Shown one piece after another: positions 30,799 to 39,040 of a stretch of DNA of 40,591 nt (position 1 is its first letter; every line of letters starts with the position of its first letter). The DNA lies in contig DHWB01000014.1 in NCBI GenBank assembly GCA_002412965.1, forward strand, positions 99,220 through 139,810, given 5' to 3'. A model generated the notes under the pieces. That model was given only the letters and a program-made list of their open reading frames with translations, was not told where the DNA came from and searched no databases. A program made the position numbers and the translations under genes. The DNA is from Desulfomicrobium sp. UBA5193. GTDB taxonomy: Bacteria; Desulfobacterota; Desulfovibrionia; Desulfovibrionales; Desulfomicrobiaceae.

Positions 30799-32699
30799 GC
30801 CAGATCTCCGCCCGGTTGAAAGTAGAGCACGCCCAAGGGCGGCAGGACCAGATTCAACGAGTACGGCAGTCCATGCACGGGAATGGGCTCGGCCCGAACC
30901 TGTCCCATGTTGCCCATCCCGCTGCCCCCGTATAGGGAGCTGTCGGAATTGAGGACCTCGCGCCAGAAGCCGTCCACGCCCACGCCCACTGCATAGTTTT
31001 CCCGAGGCACGGGAGTGAAGTTGCAGATCACCAGCACGGACCGGCCCGCCTTGTCCTTGCGAAAGAAGCTCAGCACGCTCTGGTCCGAGTCGTGGCAGTT
31101 TTCCCAGGCAAATCCCGCCGGATCAAAATCCAGCTCATGCAGGGCGGGACAGGCGCGGTAAACCCGGTTCAGGTCGCGGACCCAGGCGCGGATGCCGTCA
31201 TGGGCAGGGAAGCGCAGCAGATCCCAGTCCAGGGACAGGTCGTGATTCCACTCCCGCCACTGTCCGAACTCCGCGCCCATGAAGAGGAGCTTCTTGCCCG
31301 GCAGCCCGTACATGTACCCGAAGAGCGCCCTCAGGCCCGCCATTTTCTGCCAGTAGTCACCCGGCATCTTGGAGAGCAGCGACTTCTTTCCATAAACGAC
31401 TTCGTCATGCGACAAGGGGAGGACGAAGTTCTCGGCATAGGCGTACCACAGCGCGAACGTCAGCAGATTGTGGTGGAATTTGCGAAAGATCGGGTCGAGC
31501 TCCATATAGGACAGAGAGTCGTTCATCCAGCCCATGTTCCATTTGAGCCCGAAACCAAGCCCGCCCAGATAGACGGGCTTGGAGACCATGGGCCAGGAGG
31601 TGGACTCCTCGGCGATGGTCTGCACCTGCGGGAATTCCTCGTAGATGGCCTTGTTGAGCTCCTGCAGGAGTTCGATGGCAGCCAGGTTCTCGCGCCCGCC
31701 GTACTGGTTGGGCACCCACTCGTCGTGGGGGCGGGAGTAGTCCAAGTAGAGCATGGAGGCCACGCCGTCCACACGCAGGCCGTCGAGATGGAATTCCCGG
31801 ATCCAGTACATGGCGTTGCAGATCAGGAATCCGGCCACCTCGTAGCGGCCATAGTTGAAAATGGCGCTTTTCCATTCGGGGTGAAAGCCCTGGCGCGGGT
31901 CCGCGTGCTCGAAGAGGGCGGTGCCGTCGAAGTTGGCCAGCCCATGCACGTCCGTCGGAAAATGACCGGGGACCCAGTCCAGAATGACCCCGATACCCTC
32001 TCGGTGCAGGTGATCGACGAAATAGCGGAAATCCTGCGGGCAGCCATACCGGCTGGACGGCGCGAAATAGCCCGTGCTCTGATAGCCCCACGACCCGTAA
32101 AACGGATGCTCGGCCACAGGCATGATCTCCACGTGCGTGAACCCTGCGTCCTTAACATACGCCGCGAGCTCATGGGCGATCTGGCGGTAATTGAGAAAAT
32201 TGCCATCCCCATCCCGCCGCCAGGAGCCCAGGTGCATCTCATACACGGCCCAGGGGCTGTCCAAAGCGTTGCGCTCGCCCCTGGTCCGCATCCACTCATC
32301 ATCCTCCCAGACATAGGCCAGATCCCAGATGATGGACGCCGTGGCAGGCGGATGCTCGCAAAAAAGGGCGAAGGGGTCGGCCCGCTCGTCCGAACCTCCG
32401 GGCCAGGAGAGGAAATATTTGTAGCGCTGACCATGCCGGGCATCGGGCACGAAACACTCCCAGACCCCGGAGCTGTCGGCGCGCAGGCTCATTGGCGCCT
32501 TGGTCCGGTCCCACTCGTTGAAGTCTCCGATAACGGAGACGAACGAGGCGTTGGGCGCCCAGACCACGAAACGCGTGCCCGCGGAAGCCGGGCCCAGGGA
32601 TTCGGGATGCGCCCCGAAATGTTCATAAAGGCGGGTATGGCGCCCTTGCTTGAACAGGTAGATATCAACATCGCCAAGACTGCGCTTCGCGTCCATCAT
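30795..32699 (-). CDS. glgB: 1,4-alpha-glucan branching enzyme (GH13)
   Basis: A 634-residue enzyme that introduces alpha-1,6 branches into glycogen. An N-terminal CBM48-like domain (FVVWAPNASFVSVIGDFNEW) is followed by the GH13 barrel with YEMHLGSWRR, nucleophile Asp in FHLDGLRVDGVASM, Glu in TIAEESTSW and LPLSHDEVVYGK; the C-terminal beta domain ends PPLGVLYFQPGG. The shorter form, lacking the extra N-terminal N1 domain, is common. ATG 32699 follows GGAGGTTACT; the second ATG (32696) is possible. First gene of the glgB-malQ pair; glgA, glgC and glgP are not in the window. Confidence 0.95.
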   Translation of the reverse strand: MMDAKRSLGDVDIYLFKQGRHTRLYEHFGAHPESLGPASAGTRFVVWAPNASFVSVIGDFNEWDRTKAPMSLRADSSGVWECFVPDARHGQRYKYFLSWPGGSDERADPFALFCEHPPATASIIWDLAYVWEDDEWMRTRGERNALDSPWAVYEMHLGSWRRDGDGNFLNYRQIAHELAAYVKDAGFTHVEIMPVAEHPFYGSWGYQSTGYFAPSSRYGCPQDFRYFVDHLHREGIGVILDWVPGHFPTDVHGLANFDGTALFEHADPRQGFHPEWKSAIFNYGRYEVAGFLICNAMYWIREFHLDGLRVDGVASMLYLDYSRPHDEWVPNQYGGRENLAAIELLQELNKAIYEEFPQVQTIAEESTSWPMVSKPVYLGGLGFGLKWNMGWMNDSLSYMELDPIFRKFHHNLLTFALWYAYAENFVLPLSHDEVVYGKKSLLSKMPGDYWQKMAGLRALFGYMYGLPGKKLLFMGAEFGQWREWNHDLSLDWDLLRFPAHDGIRAWVRDLNRVYRACPALHELDFDPAGFAWENCHDSDQSVLSFFRKDKAGRSVLVICNFTPVPRENYAVGVGVDGFWREVLNSDSSLYGGSGMGNMGQVRAEPIPVHGLPYSLNLVLPPLGVLYFQPGGDLA

Positions 32700-32774
32700 A
32701 GTAACCTCCGGGAATTCGAGAATCACGATAGGGAAGAGTGCGGACCGTTGGCAAGGACAGAAAGGAATAATCAC

Positions 32775-32804
32775 AAAAAAAAAGCGCGGTCAGTGCCGCG
32801 CTTT
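32775..32804 (-). terminator. Intrinsic terminator of the 47-residue membrane-protein gene
   Basis: On the minus strand AAAGCGCGG pairs with CCGCGCTTT (plus 32781-32789 and 32796-32804), followed by a long T-run (plus A 32775-32783). It lies directly after the small gene and before glgB. Confidence 0.88.
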
Positions 32805-32826
32805 AAACAATCCCGCAAAGAAGGTC

Positions 32827-32970
32827 CTAGTGATGACCTTCCTTCATGCCTTCCTTGATGCGATATACCGCAGCAATGACAATGGCCGCGAGATACGTGA
32901 AAATCCCGATGACCCCGATGAAGCCCTGCACCGTGCTGTGCATCATGTTTCCAAAAAGCTCACCCACCAT
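32827..32970 (-). CDS. Small single-span membrane protein, 47 residues
   Basis: 48 codons beginning MVGELFGNMMHSTVQGF and ending RIKEGMKEGHH. A hydrophobic segment (about residues 17-36: FIGVIGIFTYLAAIVIAAVY) should span the membrane, followed by a basic tail with two terminal His. ATG 32970 has a strong ribosome binding site (GAGGAGG, five bases away) and the gene is closed by a clean terminator, so it is a real, probably well-expressed monocistronic unit despite its size. No family is recognised. It could be an accessory subunit of a respiratory or transport complex (inference only). Confidence 0.75.
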   Translation of the reverse strand: MVGELFGNMMHSTVQGFIGVIGIFTYLAAIVIAAVYRIKEGMKEGHH

Positions 32971-33035
32971 GACTTCCTCCTCGTAACGTGTCCCAGCGAT
33001 TCGTATGTGGAACTTTTCACAACCATATCTTGACC

Positions 33036-33063
33036 AAAAAAGTCAAGGAAAAAGGACCTTGAC
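33036..33063 (-). terminator. Intrinsic terminator of mqnE
   Basis: On the minus strand GTCAAGG pairs with CCTTGAC (plus 33057-33063 and 33042-33048) and is followed by six T (plus A 33036-33041). It lies 45 bases after the mqnE stop; the promoter for the small membrane protein must lie at or just beyond it. Confidence 0.75.
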
Positions 33064-33107
33064 GCCCGCGCCCTGCCTTGGCCCGCGATCGCCGATCGCC
33101 CGGAGGT

Positions 33108-34190
33108 CTAAAGCTCCTGAAAGAAGGTGTCCCGCTGCACAGGCGTGAATCCCGTGGCGGCGATGGTCTCCACCAGCTCGGCTATGGTCAGGCCCTTGGG
33201 CGAATCCGCACCCGCCGCGTGGCCGATCTTTTCCTCCACGATGGTCCCGTCGAAATCGTCGGCGCCGGCCCACAGGGCCATCTGCGCCGCCTTGATGCCG
33301 GCGAAGGCCCAATAGGCCTTGATGTGCGGGATGTTGTCCAGGAAGAGCCGCGACACGGAGATCGTGCGCAGATATTCCTCGCCCGTGGGACCGGGTACGC
33401 CGAGGGCGTTGTTATGCGCCTGGTAGGCCAGCGGGATGAAGCAGATGAAGCCGGGCTTCTCGTCTTCCAGGGCGCGCAGGCGCTCCATGTGGTGGATGCG
33501 GTCTTCCCATGACTCGATGTGCCCGAAGAGCATGGTGCAGTTGGTCTTCATGCCCATGTCGTGAGCCAGGCCGTGGATGTGCAGCCAGCGGTCGGCGCTG
33601 ACCTTCTCAGGGCACAGCCGCTCGCGCATGGCCGTCGAGAACACTTCGGCTCCGCCACCGGGCAGGGCGTCCAGGCCCGCCGCGCGCATCTCACGCAGCA
33701 CCGTGCCCTCATCCGTGCCCAGGGTGTCCGCGAAATAGGCGACCTCCACGGCGGTGAAGGCCTTGACCACGGCCTGGGGCCGCAGCTCCTTGCACAGAGC
33801 CAGAAGATCGAGGTAATATTGGTAGGGCAGATCCGGGTTGAGGCCGCCGGTGATGTGGATCTCCCGAATGGGCTGCTCAATGCGGTCCAGCAGGCGCTTT
33901 CTCGCCTCTTCCAGTGTATAGGTGTACCCGCCTTCCTCCCCCGCTTTCTTGAAAAAGGCGCAAAAACGGCACTGGTTGCGGCAGATGTTGGTGTAATTCA
34001 GATGCTGATTGTACACATAATAGGCGCGGTCGCCGTGCCTGGCCCGGCGCTGGCGCAGGGCCGCCTCGCCCAGCTCGTGAATCGGTGCGTTCCGCGCGAT
34101 GTCCAGGGCGAATGCTGCGTCAATGCGTTCACCTGGCTTCAATGTGGCCAGCCGCTTTTTGGCGGCAGCGCCGAATCCGTTTTCCTTCAT
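33108..34190 (-). CDS. mqnE: Aminodeoxyfutalosine synthase (radical SAM)
   Basis: A 360-residue radical SAM enzyme of the futalosine route to menaquinone. It carries the cluster motif C-x3-C-x2-C in NICRNQCRFCAFFKKAG, ITGGLNPDLPYQYYLDLL, KAFTAVEVAYFA, AGLDALPGGGAEVF and TMLFGHIESWEDRIHH, all typical of MqnE rather than the related cyclase MqnC. ATG 34190 is chosen because GAGGATG lies nine bases before it; ATG 34199 is an alternative. It implies that this organism respires with menaquinone, matching the quinone-linked membrane module elsewhere in the window. Its start sits immediately behind the rpsA terminator. Confidence 0.92.
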   Translation of the reverse strand: MKENGFGAAAKKRLATLKPGERIDAAFALDIARNAPIHELGEAALRQRRARHGDRAYYVYNQHLNYTNICRNQCRFCAFFKKAGEEGGYTYTLEEARKRLLDRIEQPIREIHITGGLNPDLPYQYYLDLLALCKELRPQAVVKAFTAVEVAYFADTLGTDEGTVLREMRAAGLDALPGGGAEVFSTAMRERLCPEKVSADRWLHIHGLAHDMGMKTNCTMLFGHIESWEDRIHHMERLRALEDEKPGFICFIPLAYQAHNNALGVPGPTGEEYLRTISVSRLFLDNIPHIKAYWAFAGIKAAQMALWAGADDFDGTIVEEKIGHAAGADSPKGLTIAELVETIAATGFTPVQRDTFFQEL

Positions 34191-34203
34191 TGCTTTCATC
34201 CTC

Positions 34204-34240
34204 AAAAAAAAGAGGCCGCACCCTTGTCGGATGCAGCCTC
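34204..34240 (-). terminator. Intrinsic terminator of rpsA
   Basis: On the minus strand GAGGCTGCATCC pairs with GGGTGCGGCCTC (12 bp including two G-U pairs; plus 34229-34240 and 34212-34223), followed by eight T (plus A 34204-34211). The T-run touches the mqnE ribosome binding site. Confidence 0.85.
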
Positions 34241-34279
34241 GAGTCATGCTCAAATACCGGGCACGAAGCTGCCGTTTGG

Positions 34280-36049
34280 CTATTCTTCTTCAGTCTCGGC
34301 TTCGGTCTCGGTCTCGGTTTCGGCGTTTTCTTCCATCTTCTGACGGATCATGTCGCCCAGGTTGCTGCCGGTCATGGAACCGCTCTGGGTGGTGCGGAAT
34401 TCACCGGCACCGGCGGGGCGCTTGCGCTCGGGCTCCTGAGCCTTGAGCGAAAGGCCCAGACGGCGTTCGTCGGCGCTGACATGAATGACCTTGGCCTCGA
34501 TGGCGTCACCTTCATTGAAGGCTTCCTTGGGGCTCTTGATCTTCTTCTTGCTCATCTCGCTGACGTGGACCAGCCCTTCGATGCCTTCCTCAACCTCAAC
34601 AAACAGACCGAAGTCGGTGATGTTGGTGATGGTGCCGGTCAGCAGGGTTCCCACGGGGTAGCGATTGGGCACGTCCAGCCACGGATCGTCGGCCAGCTGC
34701 TTGATGCCCAGGGTGAACTTCTCGTTCTCCTTGTCCACGGTCAGAACCTTGGCCCGGACAACGTCGCCCACCTTGTAGAGCTCGTTGGGGTGACGGATCT
34801 TCTTGGTCCAGGACAGGTCGGAGACATGGATGAGGCCGTCGATCCCGTCTTCAATGCCGATGAACAGACCGAATTCGGTGATGTTCTTGACACTGGCTTC
34901 CAGGATGGTGCCCTCGGGGTACTTCTCGGCCACCAAATCCCAAGGATTGGGAGCGACCTGCTTCATGCCCAAGGAGATGCGCTTGCGGTCCACGTCCACG
35001 CCGAGGATGATGACATCCACTTCGTCGCCGGGACGAACCATCTGGGAAGGATGACGCAGTTTGCGGGTCCAGGACATTTCGGAAATGTGGACCAGACCTT
35101 CGACGCCGGGCTCCAGCTCCACGAACGCGCCGTAGTCGACCAGATTGGTGACCTTGCCGGAGAGCTTGAAGCCTTCAGGGTATTTTTCAGAGATATTGGC
35201 CCACGGATCGAGGACCAGCTGCTTGAGACCCAGGGAAACCTTCTTCTCGTCCTTGTCGAAGGACAGAACCTTCAGGGTCAGCTCGTCGCCCAGCTGGACC
35301 ATTTCCTTGGGATGCTTGATGCGCTTCCAAGACATGTCGGTGATGTGCAGCAGGCCGTCCAAACCGCCCAGGTCGATGAACACGCCGTATTCGGTGATGT
35401 TCTTGACCACGCCGGTGACGGCCTGGCCTTCTTCGAGGGTGGTCAGCAATTCGCCGCGCTTGCGGTCGCGATCTTCTTCAAGCAGCACGCGACGTGAAAC
35501 GATGACGTTGCTGCGGCGGCGATTGATCTTCAGCACGCGAAATTCGAAATCCTGGTTGACCAGGGCGTCCATGTCCGGAACCGGACGCAGATCGACATGA
35601 GAACCGGGCAGGAAAGCCTCGATACCCTTGATTTCGACAACGTAGCCGCCCTTGATGCGGCGCACGATGCGACCGACAACGACATCACCGGAGTCGAGCA
35701 GTTTCTCGAGCTCATCCAGAACCTGCATGCGCTTGGCTTTTTCACGGGACAGGACAATGGAGCCTTCACGCTCATTTTTGCGGACAACATATACGTCGAC
35801 TGTGTCGCCAACTTTGACAGCCACCTGGCCGTTTTCCATGAATTCATCCAATGGAATCTGACCTTCGGACTTGAAATTGACATCCACGAGAATGTAGGTG
35901 TCATCAATCTTCACGACCTCGCCCGAAACGATCACCCCTTCTTCGATGTCACCGAAGTCGGAATTGAGATAGTTCTCGAGTTGAGACTCAAAATCCATCT
36001 CCATGTCGAAATCGTTCATGGACTCTGGCGTGGTTTGAGTGTTGTTCAT
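34280..36049 (-). CDS. rpsA: Ribosomal protein S1
   Basis: 589 residues with six S1 RNA-binding repeats; the last four show the near-identical core seen in GLVHISEMSW, GLIHVSDLSW and GLVHVSEMSK. It promotes mRNA binding by the 30S subunit. Length and repeat number match proteobacterial S1. ATG 36049 is preceded by AGGGGGTAAACAT; a frame six codons longer crosses that site. The C terminus ends in a Thr/Glu run (about 578-589: TETETEAETEEE) encoded by a repetitive hexamer-like DNA tract (about 34283-34326). The gene has its own promoter candidate and a strong terminator. Confidence 0.96.
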   Translation of the reverse strand: MNNTQTTPESMNDFDMEMDFESQLENYLNSDFGDIEEGVIVSGEVVKIDDTYILVDVNFKSEGQIPLDEFMENGQVAVKVGDTVDVYVVRKNEREGSIVLSREKAKRMQVLDELEKLLDSGDVVVGRIVRRIKGGYVVEIKGIEAFLPGSHVDLRPVPDMDALVNQDFEFRVLKINRRRSNVIVSRRVLLEEDRDRKRGELLTTLEEGQAVTGVVKNITEYGVFIDLGGLDGLLHITDMSWKRIKHPKEMVQLGDELTLKVLSFDKDEKKVSLGLKQLVLDPWANISEKYPEGFKLSGKVTNLVDYGAFVELEPGVEGLVHISEMSWTRKLRHPSQMVRPGDEVDVIILGVDVDRKRISLGMKQVAPNPWDLVAEKYPEGTILEASVKNITEFGLFIGIEDGIDGLIHVSDLSWTKKIRHPNELYKVGDVVRAKVLTVDKENEKFTLGIKQLADDPWLDVPNRYPVGTLLTGTITNITDFGLFVEVEEGIEGLVHVSEMSKKKIKSPKEAFNEGDAIEAKVIHVSADERRLGLSLKAQEPERKRPAGAGEFRTTQSGSMTGSNLGDMIRQKMEENAETETETEAETEEE

Positions 36050-36081
36050 ATGTTTACCCCCTAACAAAATAAATTTGGGCA

Positions 36082-36110
36082 GTCCTAGCAGAGTGACACT
36101 ACCTTGACAA
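36082..36110 (-). promoter_or_regulatory. Promoter candidate of rpsA
   Basis: On the minus strand TTGTCA (36110-36105), a 17-base spacer, and TAGGAC (36087-36082). It lies about 33 bases before the ATG. Confidence 0.45.
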
Positions 36111-36207
36111 CCAGAATAATCTCCGGAAAAATATCCGATTCAAGAACATAATATATCGTTATCAAATAATTTTTTTCTCACAGGCCATGCTCCTCCCGCC
36201 TTTGCGC

Positions 36208-37533
36208 TCAAGCCAGGGCGACCAGGTCGTAGGTCTTGGCCTCCTCGATCACGGCGCGCACCATCATTCCCGGCCCGACGTTTTCCCCACTGACATACGT
36301 AATTCCATCCACCTCCGGAGCCTGAAACCAGACCCGCCCCTCGTAGAGCCCAGGCCATTCCTCGTGGGGACGATCGACGAGCACGTCCATCTCCTGCCCC
36401 GCGAACTCCCCAAGCAGCTCCGCGCTGATTTCCGCCTGCAGGGCCATGATGCGGTCGCGGCGCTCCTCCTTGACCTCGTCGGGCATCTGGTCCGGCAGGA
36501 TCGCCGCCTCGGAGCCGTCCTCGGGATAGTAAGGGAAGACGCCAAGGTGCATGAAGCGGGTCTCGCGCACAAAGGCCTCAAGCTCCAAAAAGCGCTCCTC
36601 GGTTTCGCCGGGATAGCCGACGATGAATGTCGTGCGCAGGGCGGCATCGGGAAAAAATTTGCGAACCTGCTCCACCACGGCTCGCGGGTCACGCCGGAAA
36701 GGGCGGCCCATGGAGGCCAGGATGTCCGGGTGGGCATGCTGCAGAGGAATGTCGAAATAAGGCACGAAGGGCCGGCCCAGTTCAGACAGAAAGGACAACA
36801 GATCACGGTCGAGCCCGGCAGGGTACAGGTACATGAGCCGCAGCCATTCAAGGCCCTGCATGGACGCAAGCTTTTCAAGCAGGCCGCGCAGCGCCTTCTG
36901 TCCCAGATCCCGGCCATAAGCGGTCACATCCTGGGCGATGAGGACAAGCTCCTTGCGGCCCTGGTCCAGACAGCGCCGCGCGTCGTCCAGAATCTGAGCT
37001 TCAGGACGGCTGACGAGGGGGCCGCGAATGAACGGAATGGTGCAAAAGCGGCAACGATTGTCGCAGCCCTCGGCAATTTTCAGATAGGCGAAACTTTGCG
37101 GCGTGGTCAAAAGGCGCGCCGGGGAAAACGCGGCAAAGGCCGATTCCAGACCCGGCCTCCCGCTTTTGCGCTCCGCGAGCAGGTCCCGCAAGCGCTGCCC
37201 AAGCTCCCCCTGGCGACCGATTTCCAGAAAAAGGTCAACTTCAGGCAATTCGCCGTGCAGATCCTGACCATAGCGGGAGACCAGGCAACCCGTGACCACA
37301 AGGCTGGGCCTGGGGTCCAGATCGACCAGACTCTGGGCCGTGTCCAGGATGACCTGCAACGATTCGCTGACCGCAGGCTCGATGAAGCCGCAGGTGTTGA
37401 TCAGCACCACATCCGCGTCTTCGGGCTCGGCCGCGTTGACAAAGGCGCTCCCGAATCCGCCCAGCATCCACTCCGTATCGACCTGATTCTTGGGACAACC
37501 CAGGCTGATGGTATGTATACGCACTTCTTCCAT
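36208..37533 (-). CDS. rimO: Ribosomal protein S12 methylthiotransferase (radical SAM)
   Basis: A 441-residue enzyme that adds a methylthio group to Asp of ribosomal protein S12. An N-terminal UPF0004 domain (HTISLGCPKNQVDTEWML with its Cys, INTCGFIEPA, VVTGCLVSRYG) supplies three Cys for the auxiliary cluster; the radical SAM motif is CDNRCRFC in AEGCDNRCRFCTIPFIRGP; a C-terminal TRAM domain follows. FIVGYPGETEERF and DIPLQH are further family marks. ATG 37533 follows GGAGGAATA; the much longer frame upstream is shadow. It overlaps the stop of the preceding radical SAM gene by one base (TAATG), so the two are coupled. Confidence 0.95.
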   Translation of the reverse strand: MEEVRIHTISLGCPKNQVDTEWMLGGFGSAFVNAAEPEDADVVLINTCGFIEPAVSESLQVILDTAQSLVDLDPRPSLVVTGCLVSRYGQDLHGELPEVDLFLEIGRQGELGQRLRDLLAERKSGRPGLESAFAAFSPARLLTTPQSFAYLKIAEGCDNRCRFCTIPFIRGPLVSRPEAQILDDARRCLDQGRKELVLIAQDVTAYGRDLGQKALRGLLEKLASMQGLEWLRLMYLYPAGLDRDLLSFLSELGRPFVPYFDIPLQHAHPDILASMGRPFRRDPRAVVEQVRKFFPDAALRTTFIVGYPGETEERFLELEAFVRETRFMHLGVFPYYPEDGSEAAILPDQMPDEVKEERRDRIMALQAEISAELLGEFAGQEMDVLVDRPHEEWPGLYEGRVWFQAPEVDGITYVSGENVGPGMMVRAVIEEAKTYDLVALA

Positions 37534-38564
37534 TATTCCTCCATTTCCAGGGCAATGTCCTGCTCGGACCAAAATTCCACGCGTTCCTTCACGATGCCGA
37601 GCCGGGCCAGGGCCTGGACATTGGCGCGGCCATGCCCCCACAGCTCCCCGCTGAAACGTCTGGGCAGAAAAATCCTCTTCACCCGGCCCTGCGCGCCGCG
37701 CAGCCGCTCCTCCAGAAAATACACGAAGGCCAGGGAGCGGGCCATGTTCCCGAAGGCCGGATGCCATGGACCGGCGACCAGCCGGGAAAGCATCCCCTGC
37801 TCTCCCGCAAGGCCAAGACGAATGACCCGCACTCCGGCTTCCCAGAATCGCAGCAGAGCCCATCCGCTCTCGGTTACCGCCGTCTCCAAAGGCCAGGGCT
37901 CGTACTCCCCGCGGGCATGCATGTCGGCCAGACCCGTGCCAGCCATGACCACGCAGGGGTAAATGCGCACGACATCCGGCTTCAGCGCCAAAGTCTGGCG
38001 CACGTCCTCGCGCCACTGTCCGGGCTCGTGACCAGGCAGCCCGGGGAGAAGCTGAATGCCCAGCTCCAGTCCGGCCTGCCGGACCATTTCACAGGCCCTG
38101 GCGGCCAGAGCTCCATCGTAGCCGCGTCCGCTTCGCTCCAACACCTGTGAATCGAAGGTCTGCACTCCGAGCTCGACCATCGACACTCCGCTTTCGCGCA
38201 ATCGCGCCAGCGTGGAGGGGTCAATGCGGTCGGGACGGGTGGATACGCGCAGGTGCACGAGGGCTCCGGCATCTCTGAAACTTCCCGCAATCTTCAGAAA
38301 GCGGTCCTGCCAATCGGGGTCGAGGCCCGTGAACGTGCCTCCGAAAAATCCCAGCCCGTATGGTCCAGGCATCAGTGACAGACGCTCGCCAAGCTCCCGC
38401 AGAGCCTGCTCCAGATCCATGCTCGCCGTTCCGGTCTGGGCGTGCTGGTCGCAAAACACGCAGCGGCCAGGGCACCCGGCGAAAGGGAGAAAAACCGGCA
38501 GGAGCACCAGCTTGTCATGCAAAGGTTCGGGATGAGGAAAACGCGCGGTTCGGATTTGTGTCAT
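37533..38564 (-). CDS. Elp3/MiaB-like radical SAM protein of unknown substrate
   Basis: A 343-residue radical SAM protein. The cluster motif C-x3-C-x2-C occurs in PFAGCPGRCVFCDQ, followed by LGFFGGTFTGL, VELGVQTFDSQVLE and QLLPGLPGHEPGQW, the pattern of the Elp3-type/B12-independent coproporphyrinogen-like radical SAM fold. C-terminal features (WHPAFGNMARS, LWGHGRANVQAL) are shared, as far as I recall, by annotated radical SAM proteins of Desulfovibrionales without assigned role. ATG 38564 removes a hydrophobic, A/T-rich false leader of 24 residues; the ribosome binding site is weak. Coupled to rimO by TAATG, suggesting an RNA- or ribosome-modification role (inference). Confidence 0.82.
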   Translation of the reverse strand: MTQIRTARFPHPEPLHDKLVLLPVFLPFAGCPGRCVFCDQHAQTGTASMDLEQALRELGERLSLMPGPYGLGFFGGTFTGLDPDWQDRFLKIAGSFRDAGALVHLRVSTRPDRIDPSTLARLRESGVSMVELGVQTFDSQVLERSGRGYDGALAARACEMVRQAGLELGIQLLPGLPGHEPGQWREDVRQTLALKPDVVRIYPCVVMAGTGLADMHARGEYEPWPLETAVTESGWALLRFWEAGVRVIRLGLAGEQGMLSRLVAGPWHPAFGNMARSLAFVYFLEERLRGAQGRVKRIFLPRRFSGELWGHGRANVQALARLGIVKERVEFWSEQDIALEMEE

Positions 38565-38574
38565 ATTCGTCAAA

Positions 38575-38602
38575 AAGAAAAAAAAACAAGCTGTTAGGCT
38601 TG
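38575..38602 (-). other. Hairpin with T-run in the leader of the radical SAM gene
   Basis: On the minus strand CAAGC-CTAACA-GCTTG (plus 38587-38602) is followed by a T-rich tract (plus A-rich 38571-38586). It has a short five-bp stem, and it lies before a gene rather than after one, so it could be an attenuator. Weak. Confidence 0.35.
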
Positions 38603-38714
38603 AAAAAAAATCATACGTTGGATATTGCACATTCAAGAATAGTCATCACACGCGGCCAGTTACGAATATTTTTTCAAAAATCGCTTTTATTGCGCATAGA
38701 TAGAAATATCACTA

Positions 38715-38734
38715 TCCGGAATATCATTTCCGGA
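38715..38734 (+). other. Hairpin just before the IHF ribosome binding site
   Basis: TCCGGAA (38715-38721) pairs with TTCCGGA (38728-38734); the ribosome binding site GGAGGA starts three bases later. It may affect mRNA stability or initiation. Confidence 0.45.
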
Positions 38735-38746
38735 ACTGGAGGATCA

Positions 38747-39040
38747 ATGAGCAACAGTACCCTGACAAAAGCTGAGATCGTCGACAACATTTATGAAAAA
38801 TCAGAGCGCAACCGGGCCGAGGTCAAGGCGCAGGTCGAAACCATGCTCGATATCATGAAGGAAGCTGTCAAGAAAGACCACTCCCTGCTGATCAGCGGTT
38901 TCGGCAAGTTCGAAGCCTATGAGAAAGACGCGCGCAAGGGACGCAACCCGCAGACCAGCGAATCCATCATCCTGTCCGAGCGCAAGGTCGTGGTCTTCCG
39001 CATTTCCCGCAAGCTGCGGGCCGAGCTCAATCCGCAATAA
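38747..39040 (+). CDS. ihfA: Integration host factor / HU-family DNA-binding protein (IHF-alpha-like)
   Basis: 97 residues with the DNABII fold: N-terminal STLTKAEIVDNIYEKSERNR as in IHF-alpha, ISGFGKFEAYEKDARKGRNP with the intercalating Pro at the ribbon tip, and VVVFRISRKLRAELN. It bends DNA for recombination, replication and sigma-54 promoter activation. ATG 38747 is preceded by GGAGGA. The longer frame upstream is not real. Assignment to the alpha rather than the beta or HU type is by the N terminus and is less certain. Its 3' end overlaps the convergent rlpA-like gene by 14 bases. Confidence 0.9.
   Translation: MSNSTLTKAEIVDNIYEKSERNRAEVKAQVETMLDIMKEAVKKDHSLLISGFGKFEAYEKDARKGRNPQTSESIILSERKVVVFRISRKLRAELNPQ

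Noticed and set aside
31092..32858. A 588-residue plus-strand open frame
   Set aside because: Antisense to glgB, which has all GH13 motifs; the frame also crosses the terminator and the small-gene region.
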